From the NCBI GenBank assembly GCA_030549495.1, contig JAUIRK010000136.1:1-64000 (forward strand): a stretch of 64,000 nucleotides of DNA, in the 5' to 3' direction. Every line of letters starts with the position of its first letter. Position 1 is the first letter of the stretch. The notes beneath the pieces are model-generated. The model saw only the letters and a list, made by a program, of their open reading frames with translations. It was not told where the DNA came from and ran no database searches. This document shows, one piece after another, positions 12,114 through 23,936 of this stretch. Source of the DNA: Nectonema munidae. Taxonomy: Eukaryota > Nematomorpha > Nectonematoida > Nectonematidae. The translations under genes were made by a program, and so were the position numbers.

Positions 12114-13480
12114 AGATTAAAATGATTCACTACTTTCAATACTCCTAGAAGAGCTTCATTGCACGGTGGGCTCATGTTCTTTGTCCGCAATGATTTATGT
12201 GCTCGTTTAGGTTTTAGGGAGTTTTCTTCCAACACATTTGAAAATCCATCTTTAATAGTTGAAATATCTTATTTTAAAAAACTTATTGTTCCCAATATAT
12301 ATAAATTACCATCTGTTTGTAAAGAAACCATTGATAATTTTTTGATCTTTTTTGAAAAACTACTAAACAATCTTGATTAAAATTCATTTAATCTTTTCTG
12401 TCGAGATTTTAATTTTGATTTATTTAAACTAACTAACTCATATATCGATTTTTTAATTTGATTATTTCTAATTATTTGATTCTCGCAATTACTTTACCTA
12501 CCCGACTATAATCAAACACTCTATTAGATTACTTTTTTCTTTGTAACAATTTTTACTAATTACACGGCTTATAATTGTCCCAATTCTATTATCATAGATT
12601 TGAGAATTCGAATCATTAATAGGAAACCCTTCTATGGAAAACTCGATATAAAATTATTTCAATCTTTAGCTGCAGAAACTGAATGGTTTTTAAATACAGA
12701 AGAGAATAACAGTAATCCCAACATTTTATTCAGTCATTTAACCCAAATTATATCTTTTTTGATAAAAGAATCAACCAGAGCAATAAAAAAAAATAACTAT
12801 GAATATAAATACAAACCTTGGATAACTATTGAAATATTAGACATGATTACAAACATTATAGACTTTGTCAAGAATACAAAAAAACAAAATCTTATCAACG
12901 AAAAGCCAATTTATAATTTTGAGAAACAAAATAAAATATAAAACACTGAGCTCAAAAGAAAAGTATTTCTCTAACAACTTTGCTAAATGCAAGTTAATGC
13001 AAAAAGTTTTGAAGTTATAAAAAATAAGAATAAGACTAAAATTTGTATAAAATATGGGTTAAATACACTTGATGATCTTACAGCCACTAGTAAGTTCAAT
13101 AAAAGTTTCACAAACACAATAAATAATTCCAGTTCAGAATATGATATTTCCCAAAAAAAAAAAGACACCTGGTTCTTTTGAGTTCAATCTCAGCACGTAT
13201 GAGAAAATACTAGCAATTATTGATGAATTCAAAGAATATAAAAACCGAAGATATATATGGAATATCAAGACTTTTCTTCTTCTTCTTCCTAGAATGATGC
13301 TTAGAGTTTATAAATTTCCATCTAGAATGCATAGTTTGACTAAACTTTATATAGTTTTCCAATTTTGTATTTCATCGACGTCTTTCTCACTTTTTGAGTC
13401 AAAAGAGATAATGAAAGATAGTTGAATTGTTAGACTGTTTTCTGTTTTGTCTCATTAAGTGTAATGTGCGTTTGCTATAC

Positions 13481-13510
13481 GGTTCTAGAGGGGCACGCTA
13501 TTCTAGAACC
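13481..13510. other. Perfect 9-bp hairpin between LINE relic and piggyBac
   Basis: GGTTCTAGA and TCTAGAACC form a perfect inverted repeat around a 12-base loop. It lies in about 370 bases (13291..13660) with no coding signal, just before the piggyBac relic. It may be a subterminal hairpin of that element. Confidence 0.4.
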
Positions 13511-13639
13511 TCTTTCTTTTTAGGCTGACTTGGTAATTAAAAATGGCTTTGTGTTAAAGTAGGTAAGTGATTTTTTTTGAAAAAAACTTTTATACGCGAG
13601 ACTAATATTATTAGTTAAATAATAGTGTAGATTGACTTT

Positions 13640-15140
13640 TACATTATAAGAAATAATAGAAGAATTGATATCATTTTGTGATAAAGAATATGTTGAGTCT
13701 ACAAACCTTGTTGTGATTCCACCTGATACAGATTATCTTATGGATAAAGAGGATCTTGATGGAGATGATTGCACTAAAGATGTTGAGATTATCGATGTTA
13801 CAGGAACTCTTAAATTGCATGCTGTTGATGATGTTGTTAATTTGGACACAAAAGAAGATTGTTTTATAAAGTCAGTAGAAACAAAAAGCAGTCTTGATCT
13901 CCAAGTAAAAAAGAACATTCAAGCAAGGAAGAAAAGAAAGCTTTGAAATTCTGTCCTAAGATGGGAATACAAAAAAGCTAAATACACAAAAGTTCATGAA
14001 AGAAGTAGAGCATACGATGACAATATGAAAAAGGTGAAAGAACAATTGATATGTTCTTCTCCAGTTGAAATTTTTGAAGAAATATTTTCTAGAAAAATGT
14101 TTGACATCGAATAAACTAATCGGTATGCTACTGTATATAAAAACTTACCTAACACTCTTATAACATTAGAAGATCTAAAATTGTTTCTTGGAGTGCTACT
14201 CTTTTCTGGCTATCACAAGTTACAATAGGAAACAAACTACTGGTTGAATGATGAGGATTTAGGAATAAAACTCGTAAAAGATGCATTTCCAAGATCAAAA
14301 TTCCAAATAATGAAAAGCATTCTTCATTTTATGATTAGCTAAAGATAACAAACACGATAGAGGTTTTAAAATAAGGAAGTTGATTGCAACTGCACAAGAG
14401 TCTTTCATAAAGTTTGGTATTTTTGAAAAAAATCTAAGTGTCGATAAGATGATAGTAAAGTATTTCGGGCATAATAGCTTGAAACTATTTATTTGCGAAA
14501 AGGCAATTAGATTTTGATATAAACTTTGGGCGCTGTTTGGCTTTTCTCGCTATTGTTACAACTTTGATATTTATTGTGGATAAAGTTCTTCAAAAGATGA
14601 ACGCAGCGATTTATTACTTGGATCAAAAGTGGTATTAACTGAATGTTTTGAAGCAAATTCAATCCCATTGTGGCTTTTTTGAAAATTTATTTACTGGATA
14701 TGAATTACATGTTTTTCTTCGAAACAGTGGTTTTGAAGCAACTGAAACACTGCGAGCAAACAGGCTAAATAACTGCCCCTTAGGAGATTCAAAGAAAATG
14801 AAAAAACAAAAGCGGGGCACCTACGATTACAGATCGGATTCTAATCAAGAAATTCTTTTTATTAAATGGCTTGACAATACCTGTGTAACCATTGGAACTA
14901 ATTATGATAAAATAGAACCTTTACAAAGTGTAAAACATTGGATGAAAAATTCTAAAGTAAAAGCTTCTGTCAGTCAGCAATAAGAAGTAAGAAATGGTAT
15001 TGGCCACTTTTTACTCAGATTTTGGATATGGCGGTAGTTAATGCTTTTATAATTCACAAGTTTGCTCACTCGGACACCGATGAAAACGATGCGTGCAAAG
15101 ATTTCCTTTTATTCCGGGAGACATTTCCAGGTTCTACTTG
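13640..15140 (+). mobile_element. piggyBac element 1, decayed transposase
   Basis: A + strand piggyBac-type transposase in several frames. An acidic N-terminus is open at 13665..13946. The middle block holds SVDKMIVKYFGHNSLK (about 14440..14490), followed by a KLW motif, which is the SVDE-MVPYFGRHS-type signature around a catalytic Asp of piggyBac-derived proteins. The later block (14648..14983) carries RANRLNNCPL and IKWLDNTCVT, and C-terminal pieces run to about 15140. At least five stops or frame shifts are present. TTAA-flanked ends were not located. The protein differs clearly from piggyBac element 2 at 23937. Confidence 0.83.
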
Positions 15141-18100
15141 AGATTGAATGTGTAGTCTGTTAAAAAAGATCAATCTCTACCTTCTTCTACTTTTTTGGAT
15201 GTACGTTTCTCTTCTTCAGGACATATTATTATGAAGATAAGCGAACAACGAAGATGTCAGAACAAGTCATGCACTGCCAGGCCAAGGACTTACTAAGACT
15301 TAAAATTTTGGGAGATAACGGGTTAATGGCATACTCAGTTTGGGTTACTAGGGTGGCATCGTCAACATAACGTGACTTTCGAATGAGTTGCTCTTCAGTA
15401 TTTGGGAGGGCGTGGAGACGCCTCAAATTAAAAATGTTAGCATCAATGAATTATCTGGTGTAAATGTTATTTTCATGAATACGATATTGTGTGTCTTAGA
15501 AAATTATTATTTTACCAAATAAGCTGCTAAAGGGATTTAGAGCAAGGATACTTCTCTGCATGATCAGAATGGGCTCTGAGAAGTAATTTCCATTTGTGAC
15601 ATGATAACGTTGATCTTCCTGCAGTTGTATGATCATGATGAGAAACTAGATCCTAAACTACATTTGTAAAATGTTTCTTTCATGGTCTAAATTTCTGCTA
15701 TCGACGAAACTTGTTTTGGTTGTTGATGAAATCTCTTGTTTGCAGAAAATAATTTCTTGCAAGAGTATCTATAATCTCACCTGCATAGAAATCTTTTAGT
15801 AAAATTACAGATTTACTCAAATCTTGATTATTAACACTCAATTTTTTAAAAAATCTTAAGGAATATTTTCTCATTGATTTTTATAATAATTTTTTTCAAC
15901 TTTGATTCTAACTTTTGAATTCACAAAGAAAAATTTATATATTGAAGAAATGTCGGATTAAAAATATTTAAAAAAAAATACAAAAAACCCAATTAACCTT
16001 ATTATTCATTGAAAAAAGTGTTGATGTTCAACAGATCAAATGAATTCAACAGTAATTATAATAATTTCATCAAAAAGAAATGTATATGGGCAGTATAACT
16101 GTTTATTAAACAATTATTAATTGACTCACAACTGTAAAAAAAATCATCAATGGGCGTGTTAATAATAACATTATTTTATCTCCAAAGCCCGACTTTGTAG
16201 GCTTGGAGTTTGAATGAAAGTTTTGGCGTATAAAATGATTGTGTGAATGGCCACATGGAGATCCTGGTCATAGAGGTTATAGATTTCACATAGTCCACTC
16301 CTGCACGCGCTGCCAAATGCTTGGACGGTCTAGAAAAGTTTGTGGTGCTCTTATTGGCTCCCAAAACCATTGACTCTTAGGAAGATAGTGAATTTTAACA
16401 ACAGGTGCCAGTCTATAAGGAAAATTATAGTTATAATTTGACTAACGATTGTGAGAAGGGTTATTACTCTTTATTGTTCTTGTACATGGTGATAATTACA
16501 ACATTTTGGGAGTTTTTTTGCATTAATTGACTGCTTGAAATAATGCCTGTTATTAGCGATTTACAAAGTAGGTAAAAGATGAGCCTTGTTTATGCACCAT
16601 TTGTAGGTCCGTCTCCCAGTGGTGCAAAAGTGCTGTTCCTAAAGAGAGATGTTTAGCCGATCAGGGTGCCGCCGAATTATGTTTTCATCTTCAAATTAAC
16701 AATCAAAGGACCAATTTATCGTAAAACGCATCCATGTAGCAGTGGAACTGCTGCTCGCATCTTCCACTAATCGTGTACCCCTTTCCCATTGCTACAGATC
16801 TTTCGTAGGAAAAAGATTCTGGTATACTAAGAGAAGTCGTGGACTTTTACACTTGTGTCTGCCTAATGACTTTTTAAGGAGAGAGACAATGTGCGCAATA
16901 TCGTTCTCCCACTTTACATCCAAAGTTCATTCACCACAGCCTAGAAAGCTAGGACAAATTTGACAGGTCGTAGGCTTTTATTTAGGACTGTCCTTATCCT
17001 AGCTTCTAGTTCAACAGCCTATTCTCGGAAGACCGAAGGCGGCAACCATTATGTATTCAAGATCGGAAAAATTGCCTTAGCATAATTAATTTGAAATTAG
17101 TGTTCTTTTCTCCTAGAACAACTGCTATGGAGAACTTCGAGCCTTTTCTACATGGAAGCATTTTTGAAACTACCGTAAAGCCACTTGATTTTAGGTAAAT
17201 CTTCTATATTCTCCACGACAGCTTATCCACTATATTGATAGTCATCCTATATATCTATAGGCTAAACCTTGATCTGTAACCTAAGGACACGCTCTTTAGC
17301 TGTGAGTATACGACAACCTCTGATGGTTTATAGTCAACAGCATGTTACCCTTTCTTAATTGTCAGCCTAGTAACTAATGCTGGTTTACACCTAAATCAAT
17401 ACAATACATGACTTCAGAGTGTAAGTCGAGTAATATTTGTAAAATTTACTATCCAATTAGTAAAGACATAACATAGTAATATTAACTAACATAATTCCTC
17501 TGCGTTAATTATTTAGTTAGTTAGTTTTAAGGATCATATGTGTCGAGGTTGGAAGATTTTTGAAGGGCTCATTTATTTCGATAGCTAAAAATTACGCAAT
17601 TTCTATCTTATTTACACTAATTTGCTAACAAAAATGATGAAACTATACTGGCAGCTTGTGTCGAACGTATACAGAAACTTAACATGGACCACCTATTGTT
17701 TGTGCACAATTGAGAAAGCGTCAACCCTTTATGTTCTTTTATATATATTCAATTAATATGCACTTGTTATCGCTCTTGTTTTAATTCCTTTCCACACATC
17801 TTTTGTGGAAAGGATTCCATGAGTAGTGGTAGTATCTTTCGTTGTTGCGCGCTTGCAACAGCCCCTATCTAACTAAAAATCTTTATAAGCCAAGAGTCTT
17901 ATTTTCCTCGTAGATATGTTTACATTTCATTTCTATATTTCTTCGTGTTTTGATGTTCAAGTTTGTTATGTCTCACTTCACCCATTCCAGCTTATTGTTC
18001 AGTTTTACTCCTGGCTGCATATACAACATGTTTGCTAGAAAATGCAGAAAGATTGAAAAATGGTTGGAGGATATCATGACGAGCTATGAAATTATACACT

Positions 18101-18480
18101 AAATGCATATCCAATTATCTGAGTAGTTGAGCTAATCTCAACCAGCATTTTCATTACTTTTTTATTTTTCTTATACATCATTTTCATTAATAATAATAAT
18201 AATTAATCTTTGTAGGCTTTTGTTCAAAACTTTATATTTTTCCATCTTTCGCAATTTTTGATGTTTTTCATAGAGGAAAACAATTGTTCACAGCATTATG
18301 TGTTTCCCCACATACAATAAATTTTCTTAGCTAAATTGCAAATTTTACAAAATTCATTGAAAATGTTGCGTTCTTTTTAAAAGTTATGAAGAGACTGTTC
18401 CCTATGTAAGGTTTTGAGGTATTCTTTACTTTGAATATCAATCAATTCAAGTTAATACTTACTTAGCACATCAGGATAAT
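15141..18480. other. No identifiable gene (3.3 kb)
   Basis: Only short ORFs of up to 73 codons. The stretch 16150..17450 is visibly less AT-rich than its surroundings and lacks homopolymer tracts, so it may be an old element, but no protein motif could be read in any frame. A 65-codon - strand ORF at 15229..15426 contains RYVDDATLVTQTEY, which I could not assign. No RNA-gene signature was seen. Confidence 0.5.
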
Positions 18481-18499
18481 TTATGGAAAAGGATCATCA

Positions 18500-19070
18500 A
18501 ACAAATACTTATTTTTTGAAATCAGAAAATCTTGTGTTAAAACCTTCTAATAGAATTTCACAACTTTCAATGTATTTTTCTAAATTAACATTATTTTCTT
18601 CCTTTCTCTTGGATAAACTTTGGAATGGTACAAGTTCTCCAGCTTTTAATTGTGTGATAAAAAGTTCGATCTTTTTTTGAAACTTGTTATTCGATATGCT
18701 TAAGCAACGTATAGCATAATTGATTTCTTCGTGGTAGATTAGAAAACAGTTATGTAATGTCTGCAAAAAAAGTTAAATCTTTCAACCACTTTTCATTTTC
18801 TAAGAAGTCTCTATGTTTTGTTTTTTACTTTGCATAAAACTTTCTATTTCAGGTATAAATAGCTGGAATTTCTTTAAGGTCGATACTCTACTCAGCCACC
18901 CAATCTTTGAGAAATAAATCATATATTCATACTCACTGCCAATTTCATTCAAATATGCTTTGAATTGACGGTGATTTAATCCCCGTGATCTTTCACGGGG
19001 TATGACATCAAATCTTTCATGTTTAACTTTTGAGAGCACAATTGTTGTTGATGATGTGTCAAGCTCTCAG
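18500..19070 (-). mobile_element. hAT transposase fragment (GTF2IRD2/ZBED type)
   Basis: Two - strand ORFs (19039..18800, then 18766..18509) read in order. The first contains SRGLNHRQFKAYLNEIGSEY, GWLSRVSTLKKF and a following glutamate, matching the G(L)NHRQF...RWLSRG..L.RF block of hAT transposases domesticated in GTF2IRD2-like proteins. The second matches the downstream helical part (FQKKIELFITQLKAGEL). It is a fragment: no N-terminal zinc finger, catalytic core or dimerisation tail is left. Its 5' end directly meets a piggyBac fragment at about 19080. Confidence 0.75.
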
Positions 19071-19085
19071 TGATCTAAACAACGG

Positions 19086-19380
19086 TTAATATTTTGCAGG
19101 TTTGAGAGAACTATACACTTTAAATATTAATGCAGTTCTTGATGGGTATAAGGATCCATCTATAGTTAAAAAAGGAGTTGGTTTGATCCATTTACAACAA
19201 TTTACATTGATTATTTCAAAAACATCACGAAATGCAGCAAATCTATCAAATTTCCAACTTTGTTCTCTGTTCGATATTATATCAAAATACAAATGATTAT
19301 TTAGAAAGTAAAATCTTTTCATACTCATTGTGCTAGCAAAAACTGGGCATCCAAGATCTGACCATAAAAATTAGATCGTA
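19086..19380 (-). mobile_element. piggyBac fragment, same family as element 2
   Basis: The - strand ORF 19328..19086 reads MSMKRFYFLNNHLYFDI, WKFDRFAAFRDVFEI and LTIDGSLYPSRTALIF. It aligns residue for residue with 24669..24890 of piggyBac element 2 (MSMKRFYFLNKHLCFDL; LPIDESLYPSRTAVEF). Only about 100 codons around the first catalytic Asp survive. Confidence 0.85.
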
Positions 19381-20370
19381 TAATCGTCATATACGTAAAA
19401 ATAGTCGTATATGAGGATACCTAGAAGCATTTAACTTTTTTCTATTATTTTCTTTGATATACACATTTGTATTATATATTATTTCATCTAAAATTGATTA
19501 ACTCAAAAATAAGTTTACGCATTCTTTTGAAGATTGTGCTAGAACACCAATTTTCTAAGCCCAATTTTACCTGTAATATAATATTATTAAAATTGAAAAA
19601 TGGAAACACGAGATTTCGTCGACAACAATTCAAGATTTCTTCGAAAAATCTGAAAATTTAATTTTCAAAGTTTCATCTATATTAAACTTATATTTCGAAT
19701 ACACCCAATTAGTCCTTGACAAAATATTATTTTTGTTGTCGACAAAATCTCGTTTTGCCAATGACAACTATAAAACATAAAATTTTATATACTTTATATA
19801 ATATTTTGAACAAGCTTGATTTCGATGTCAAAAGCTTTTTTTGGTTGTTGAAAAAAAAATACTTTTTTTCATTTATATTTTGTCTAATTCAAAGTTATTT
19901 TTTAGGGAAATTGAATTATCTTGATTATGCCTTTTTTCTAAATTTTATCTCATCAAAATGATATCGATTCAAAATTTCATTAATAATTATAATATCATTT
20001 GGACCTACAAGCCTATAATAACATAGAATTTAATTATTTTTTTCCAATAAAAACTTAATTACGAAAATTCTTTTTATAAATTTTAAATTATATAAAAAAT
20101 TAACTAGAAATTTTTTTTCTATAAAAAGGAATTTATAAAAAATTTCTTTTATAAATTTAAAATTTTATGAAAAATTTATTTAATTTTTTTTAATTTATAA
20201 AAATTAGAAAGTTTTTTATATAAATTATATTTTTAGTTTGTTAATTACTTAGTTACTTAGCACTTAGTAAATTCGCCATGTAGTAAGATTAATAAAAAAA
20301 AATTAACTTCAAGTTGATCTAATCTGCGTATTTGATCAAAGCATTGATTGTCTATACAATATACATAATG
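19381..20370. other. AT-rich spacer without genes
   Basis: Very AT-rich, with long A/T runs and repeated TTTATAAA-like words around 20050..20240. ORFs of 60-80 codons (19467, 19716) are low-complexity and show no motifs. Nothing else seen. Confidence 0.6.
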
Positions 20371-20378
20371 GTAAACGT

Positions 20379-20660
20379 CAGTGGGGGATCCAGAAATCTT
20401 TTGTGGGGGGTATACTAATATTATAAAAATATTTTACACATTTTATTAGGGAAGAAATTTGAAAACGTATGTAAAATAAATGATTAAAATTATATTACAG
20501 AGGCTTTTCTTCTTTCTTTTTGCTTTGAAAATCGATCAATGACTTCATCAATTTTGATTTCTATTTTAGGGTGGACTCCAACCTTAATTTTTCTTGAATA
20601 GATTGCTGGTGGGGGGGGGGGGGTATGCATCCCCCTATCCCCCCTCTTGGTCCATCCCTG
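20379..20660. mobile_element. hAT-type MITE with exact 8-bp target duplication
   Basis: The 282-bp element begins CAGTGGGGGATCCAG and ends GGTCCATCCCTG, forming imperfect terminal inverted repeats. It is flanked by an exact 8-bp direct repeat, GTAAACGT (20371..20378 and 20661..20668). The 8-bp duplication plus CAGTG/CAGGG termini is the hAT signature. Internally it has G/C runs, including about 13 consecutive G near 20611. It contains no coding capacity. Confidence 0.88.
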
Positions 20661-21005
20661 GTAAACGTGTACTCGTACATGTATTCATCCTCAACAACAA
20701 GTTGAATCTACACTTGACAGTCAATCTTGATACTGACGATACCTTGCAACTATGTGCACTTAAATAAGGTCCTATAAGTGTCAAGGATATTGAGGAAATC
20801 TTTGACGATATTTTAGAAAAATAATAAAAAAATTGAGCTTGATTTGAATAAAAATTTGTAAAAAAAACTTTAATTTTATTAAACAATGAAGATATACAAA
20901 ATATTTTTTTGAAAAATTATTTTCAAATGAATTATATTATATTTGTTAAAATTTGGGAATTTAAAATTGTTTTTATATAAAAAAAATACTTAGTTCCAAT
21001 GTTAG

Positions 21006-21644
21006 CAGTGGTCAGAGCCCACGCTAACCAAAATTTTTTGGGGGGCTCAAAGGGGCTGAAACTATACATTATGAAAATACACACTATAAAATTTCCCTTT
21101 CTAGAGGCAAATTCTATCAACATCGGAAACAAGAGCTAAAGAAGGTCATAAAAGTAAGGTGATGAGGATTGAGGAGTATAATTAACTATTATAAAACAAA
21201 AGTGAAAGAAGAAAATCATTTTATTAACAATATATCATTTTTAGAGTAATAAAGCAATTTACATGTCAAACATTGAGCATTCTTGACTTTTCGTTAAAAT
21301 AGTTCAAAAATTCTTTTAATTAAGGGTCAAAAAACTTCTCTCACAGGATGCAGTACTGATTCCTATTGTTAGAGCAGCTTGATACTCAAAAAATACTCTA
21401 GACAATTTTATATTTATTGAAACTACAAATGTACAAAGAAAGACTTTTTCACAAGCGCGCTTTATCGGATTTAATTCATTTAAAACTTATTTAAGCTTGA
21501 TAAATTGAGTGCAGAGGCTTGGAAAATTGAGTGGGGGTGAGGGGTGGAGGGAGGGAAGGGGGGGGGGGGCTCAGGTCAAAAATGGGGGGGGGGGGGGGGG
21601 GCTCAAGCCCCCAAAATAAATAAGGTGTACGGGCTCTGGAACAG
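21006..21644. mobile_element. Probable hAT-like non-autonomous element with long G tracts
   Basis: The left end CAGTGGTCAGAGCCC and the right end GGGCTCTGGAACAG are inverted copies of each other. Between them are 639 bp with no coding capacity and with two long G runs near 21561 and 21587. An 8-bp target duplication is not evident, so the exact ends are uncertain. Confidence 0.5.
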
Positions 21645-22199
21645 GTATAAAAGAAAGGTAGAAGCAGGCCCCCATCAAAAAATCTCTGGCAGTTTTGTCA
21701 ATTTTCGATAAAAATTGACGTAATGTTTAAAATGTTCCTTTCTTCTTCACCATGACCGAAATCCATCGTTGATTACTCTCATTGGATTATTGTCTTTCAA
21801 ATTGTGTGTTTTTGTCTTTATCTTCTGCGATTTTTAGGTTGTCTTTCAACTCTTTTTTTCCAGTTGGCGTCCAACTACTACCTTATTTGTCTTCGTCTTC
21901 CAACTTTCTTCTCATTTCCTTCGATTATGGTCTTCAGTTCTTGGCTTGCTGATGTTCTCGTTATGTGGCCAAAGAACTTTATTTTTAAAAGTTTATAAGT
22001 ATATTATATTCCAAAGAAGAGAAGTGGACGCAGTAAAAAATATAAATGTTAACGCATTATTTGCTATGATATCTTACCATAAAAATAAAATATTATGCAT
22101 AAAAGGAAAGTGCTCAATGCAGTAGGATTATCAAAAATCCCGCTCATGAAAAAAGCTCTTAAGAAAAAATCCTTAAACTAGTAATCCAGTACAGTTTTT

Positions 22200-22374
22200 G
22201 GGTCTTTTCGTTTAGCCGGCCACATCAAGTAATCACCATTTCATCTGCCTTTTATAGTTAATTATATTTATTTATTAAGTTATTAATTAATTATAGTTAT
22301 TAAAACCAGGACATAACTATAAAAGGCAGACTAAATAGTGTTTACTTGATGTGGCCGTCTAAACGAAAAGACCG
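22200..22374. mobile_element. 175-bp foldback MITE with 8-bp target duplication
   Basis: Two arms of about 60 bp are near-perfect inverted copies: the left begins GGGTCTTTTCGTTTAG and the right ends CTAAACGAAAAGACCG. They surround a short AT-rich loop. Exact 8-bp direct repeats CAGTTTTT flank it (22192..22199 and 22375..22382). The superfamily is not certain; 8-bp duplications occur in hAT, P and Merlin elements. Confidence 0.85.
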
Positions 22375-22504
22375 CAGTTTTTTCGTATGAACTGAAGAAC
22401 AACAACCCCTAAAAACTCTCCTGAAGCATAACCCCCACTTCTTTTTTATATTTAAAATTTCAGTAGAAAGTAAAAATACAATCAAAAAATACGTTTATTT
22501 TCAT

Positions 22505-22605
22505 GCATTAAATTGCGGGCGTAGGAAAAAACCCCTTAGAAAAAAAACTCCTTAGGAAAAAACCCCTTGGGAAAAAAACCCTTCAGGAAATCTTCTCTGT
22601 GGAAA
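22505..22605 (+). repeat. Short repeat of AGGAAAAAACCCC words
   Basis: Four tandem, slightly varied copies of TTAGGAAAAAACCCC begin after GCGGGCGTAGG. The same words occur in inverse orientation at 28955..29010, and related GTAGGAAAAAATGCCCC termini occur at 49538..50036. This suggests relics of one dispersed family. Confidence 0.6.
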
Positions 22606-23452
22606 TCTGTATTTTTTAAATGTAAAATTTCCAATATTTGTTCGAACAAGTTATACGATTTCAAATGTGTCATTTATTGTATTATATAATATATATACAT
22701 ATATGTTAGTTTATATACATGACTTTTCCAAAAATTTTGTATAAGATCTTAAGTGTCTTATAATCAATTTGATACAAACTAACTCATATTTGTACATTTT
22801 TTTCTACTATTACACTCGATGGAATTGATTAACCATATTTAAGGCAGGGAGGGGGGCGGAATTCGCCTCCTTAAAAAACATGTTCAATTTATTCAAAAAC
22901 TAATAACTTAACTAAATTATACTTTTTTCACTTTTTCTTAATGATTATTTGTAGTGATTTAAAAGAAGTTATATTTTTTTCTTATATGAAATATTGTCAC
23001 AATTTATGTGTTGTAAAAATGGCAGAATAGAATTTAAAAGTTTCTACTTTTCTTATTGTTTTAAGCAATTTTTCCCCTCAGAAACCATAAATTTTTAATA
23101 AAAATTGAACATATTGTAACTTTTATTTTGTTAACTGTTTAAAAAAGTCATTTTTTTATAATAGGTCATTGAACTCAAAGGATATATTTTTAGATACGTT
23201 ATTTATGAATCAGCAACTAATGCTGATTCACAACAACTATTTACCCGGCAACTTTGTTTATATAAAAAAAATTAAAAAAATAAGATTTAGTTCAAAACCT
23301 AAAAGCCACGTATGTTTTTATTTACTGACTTTTGTAAGTTTTCTGCTTGAAAAGTCACAGAACTCGATCATTAATGGCTTTCATTAGTAAATATGAAAAT
23401 CAAAAAAACGTAAGGTACATGCTTCCTTACTTTTTCTTCAATTTCATCTTTA

Positions 23453-23680
23453 CTTTTGTCAGTAATAGAAGGTTTTGATCTAGAGTACAAGAGCTTGAAA
23501 ACTTGGCATGATCAATTTCACATCCTTCAATGCTTATGATGTCATAATAAAAACAGTATAACATTCATTACGCAATGATATATATGTTTTGATTATTACT
23601 TTTGTCAGTAATAGATGGCTTTAATCCACAACTTGGCTTGATCAAAATTTTCACATCTTTCAACAATGATATGTATGTCT
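23453..23680. repeat. Two-copy direct repeat upstream of piggyBac 2
   Basis: CTTTTGTCAGTAATAGA occurs at 23453 and about 23600, each followed by related text (ACTTGGC.TGATCAA, TTCACATC.TTCAA, AATGATAT.TATG). Copy 2 has a short deletion. The repeat sits some 250 bp before the piggyBac coding region and may be its subterminal sequence. Confidence 0.6.
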
Positions 23681-23936
23681 GTCATTGCTGTATATTGTTT
23701 AACTATATACATACACTGAACTTATAAATCACATGTGATACTTTGCATGCTTCATACGTCAGAATCATATTTTTTAATCATTTATACTCTACATTCCATT
23801 TTTGATTTTAGCATTTTATCGTTAGTATAATAGGATTTTTTTGAACTTTTGCACTATTTTTTTCTTCACTTGTTGTTTGATAAGTAAGAATTTACAATTT
23901 TTTCCCATTTTTTAGTCTAATTGTAAGTTTTTGTAG

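Larger units (their letters stand above)
11550..13290 (+). mobile_element. Decayed second LINE, related to the one at 681..4860
   Basis: A + strand LINE relic that starts abruptly at the satellite edge, already inside ORF1. Order: ORF1 zinc knuckles (11568..11900); a duplicated endonuclease start (11929..12113); endonuclease pieces with HGGLMFFVRNDL (12150..12200) and RDFNFDLF (about 12400), matching HGGLCFFIHENL and GDFNFNLF of the other LINE; then the spacer before the reverse transcriptase (12600..13181), recognisable by KPWITIEILDMI. Many stops and frame breaks are present and no reverse transcriptase is left. It is much older than the first LINE. Confidence 0.82.

Noticed and set aside
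15229-15426. - strand ORF with RYVDD as a reverse-transcriptase catalytic box
   Set aside because: No other polymerase motif around it in any frame, so the resemblance is too short to support.
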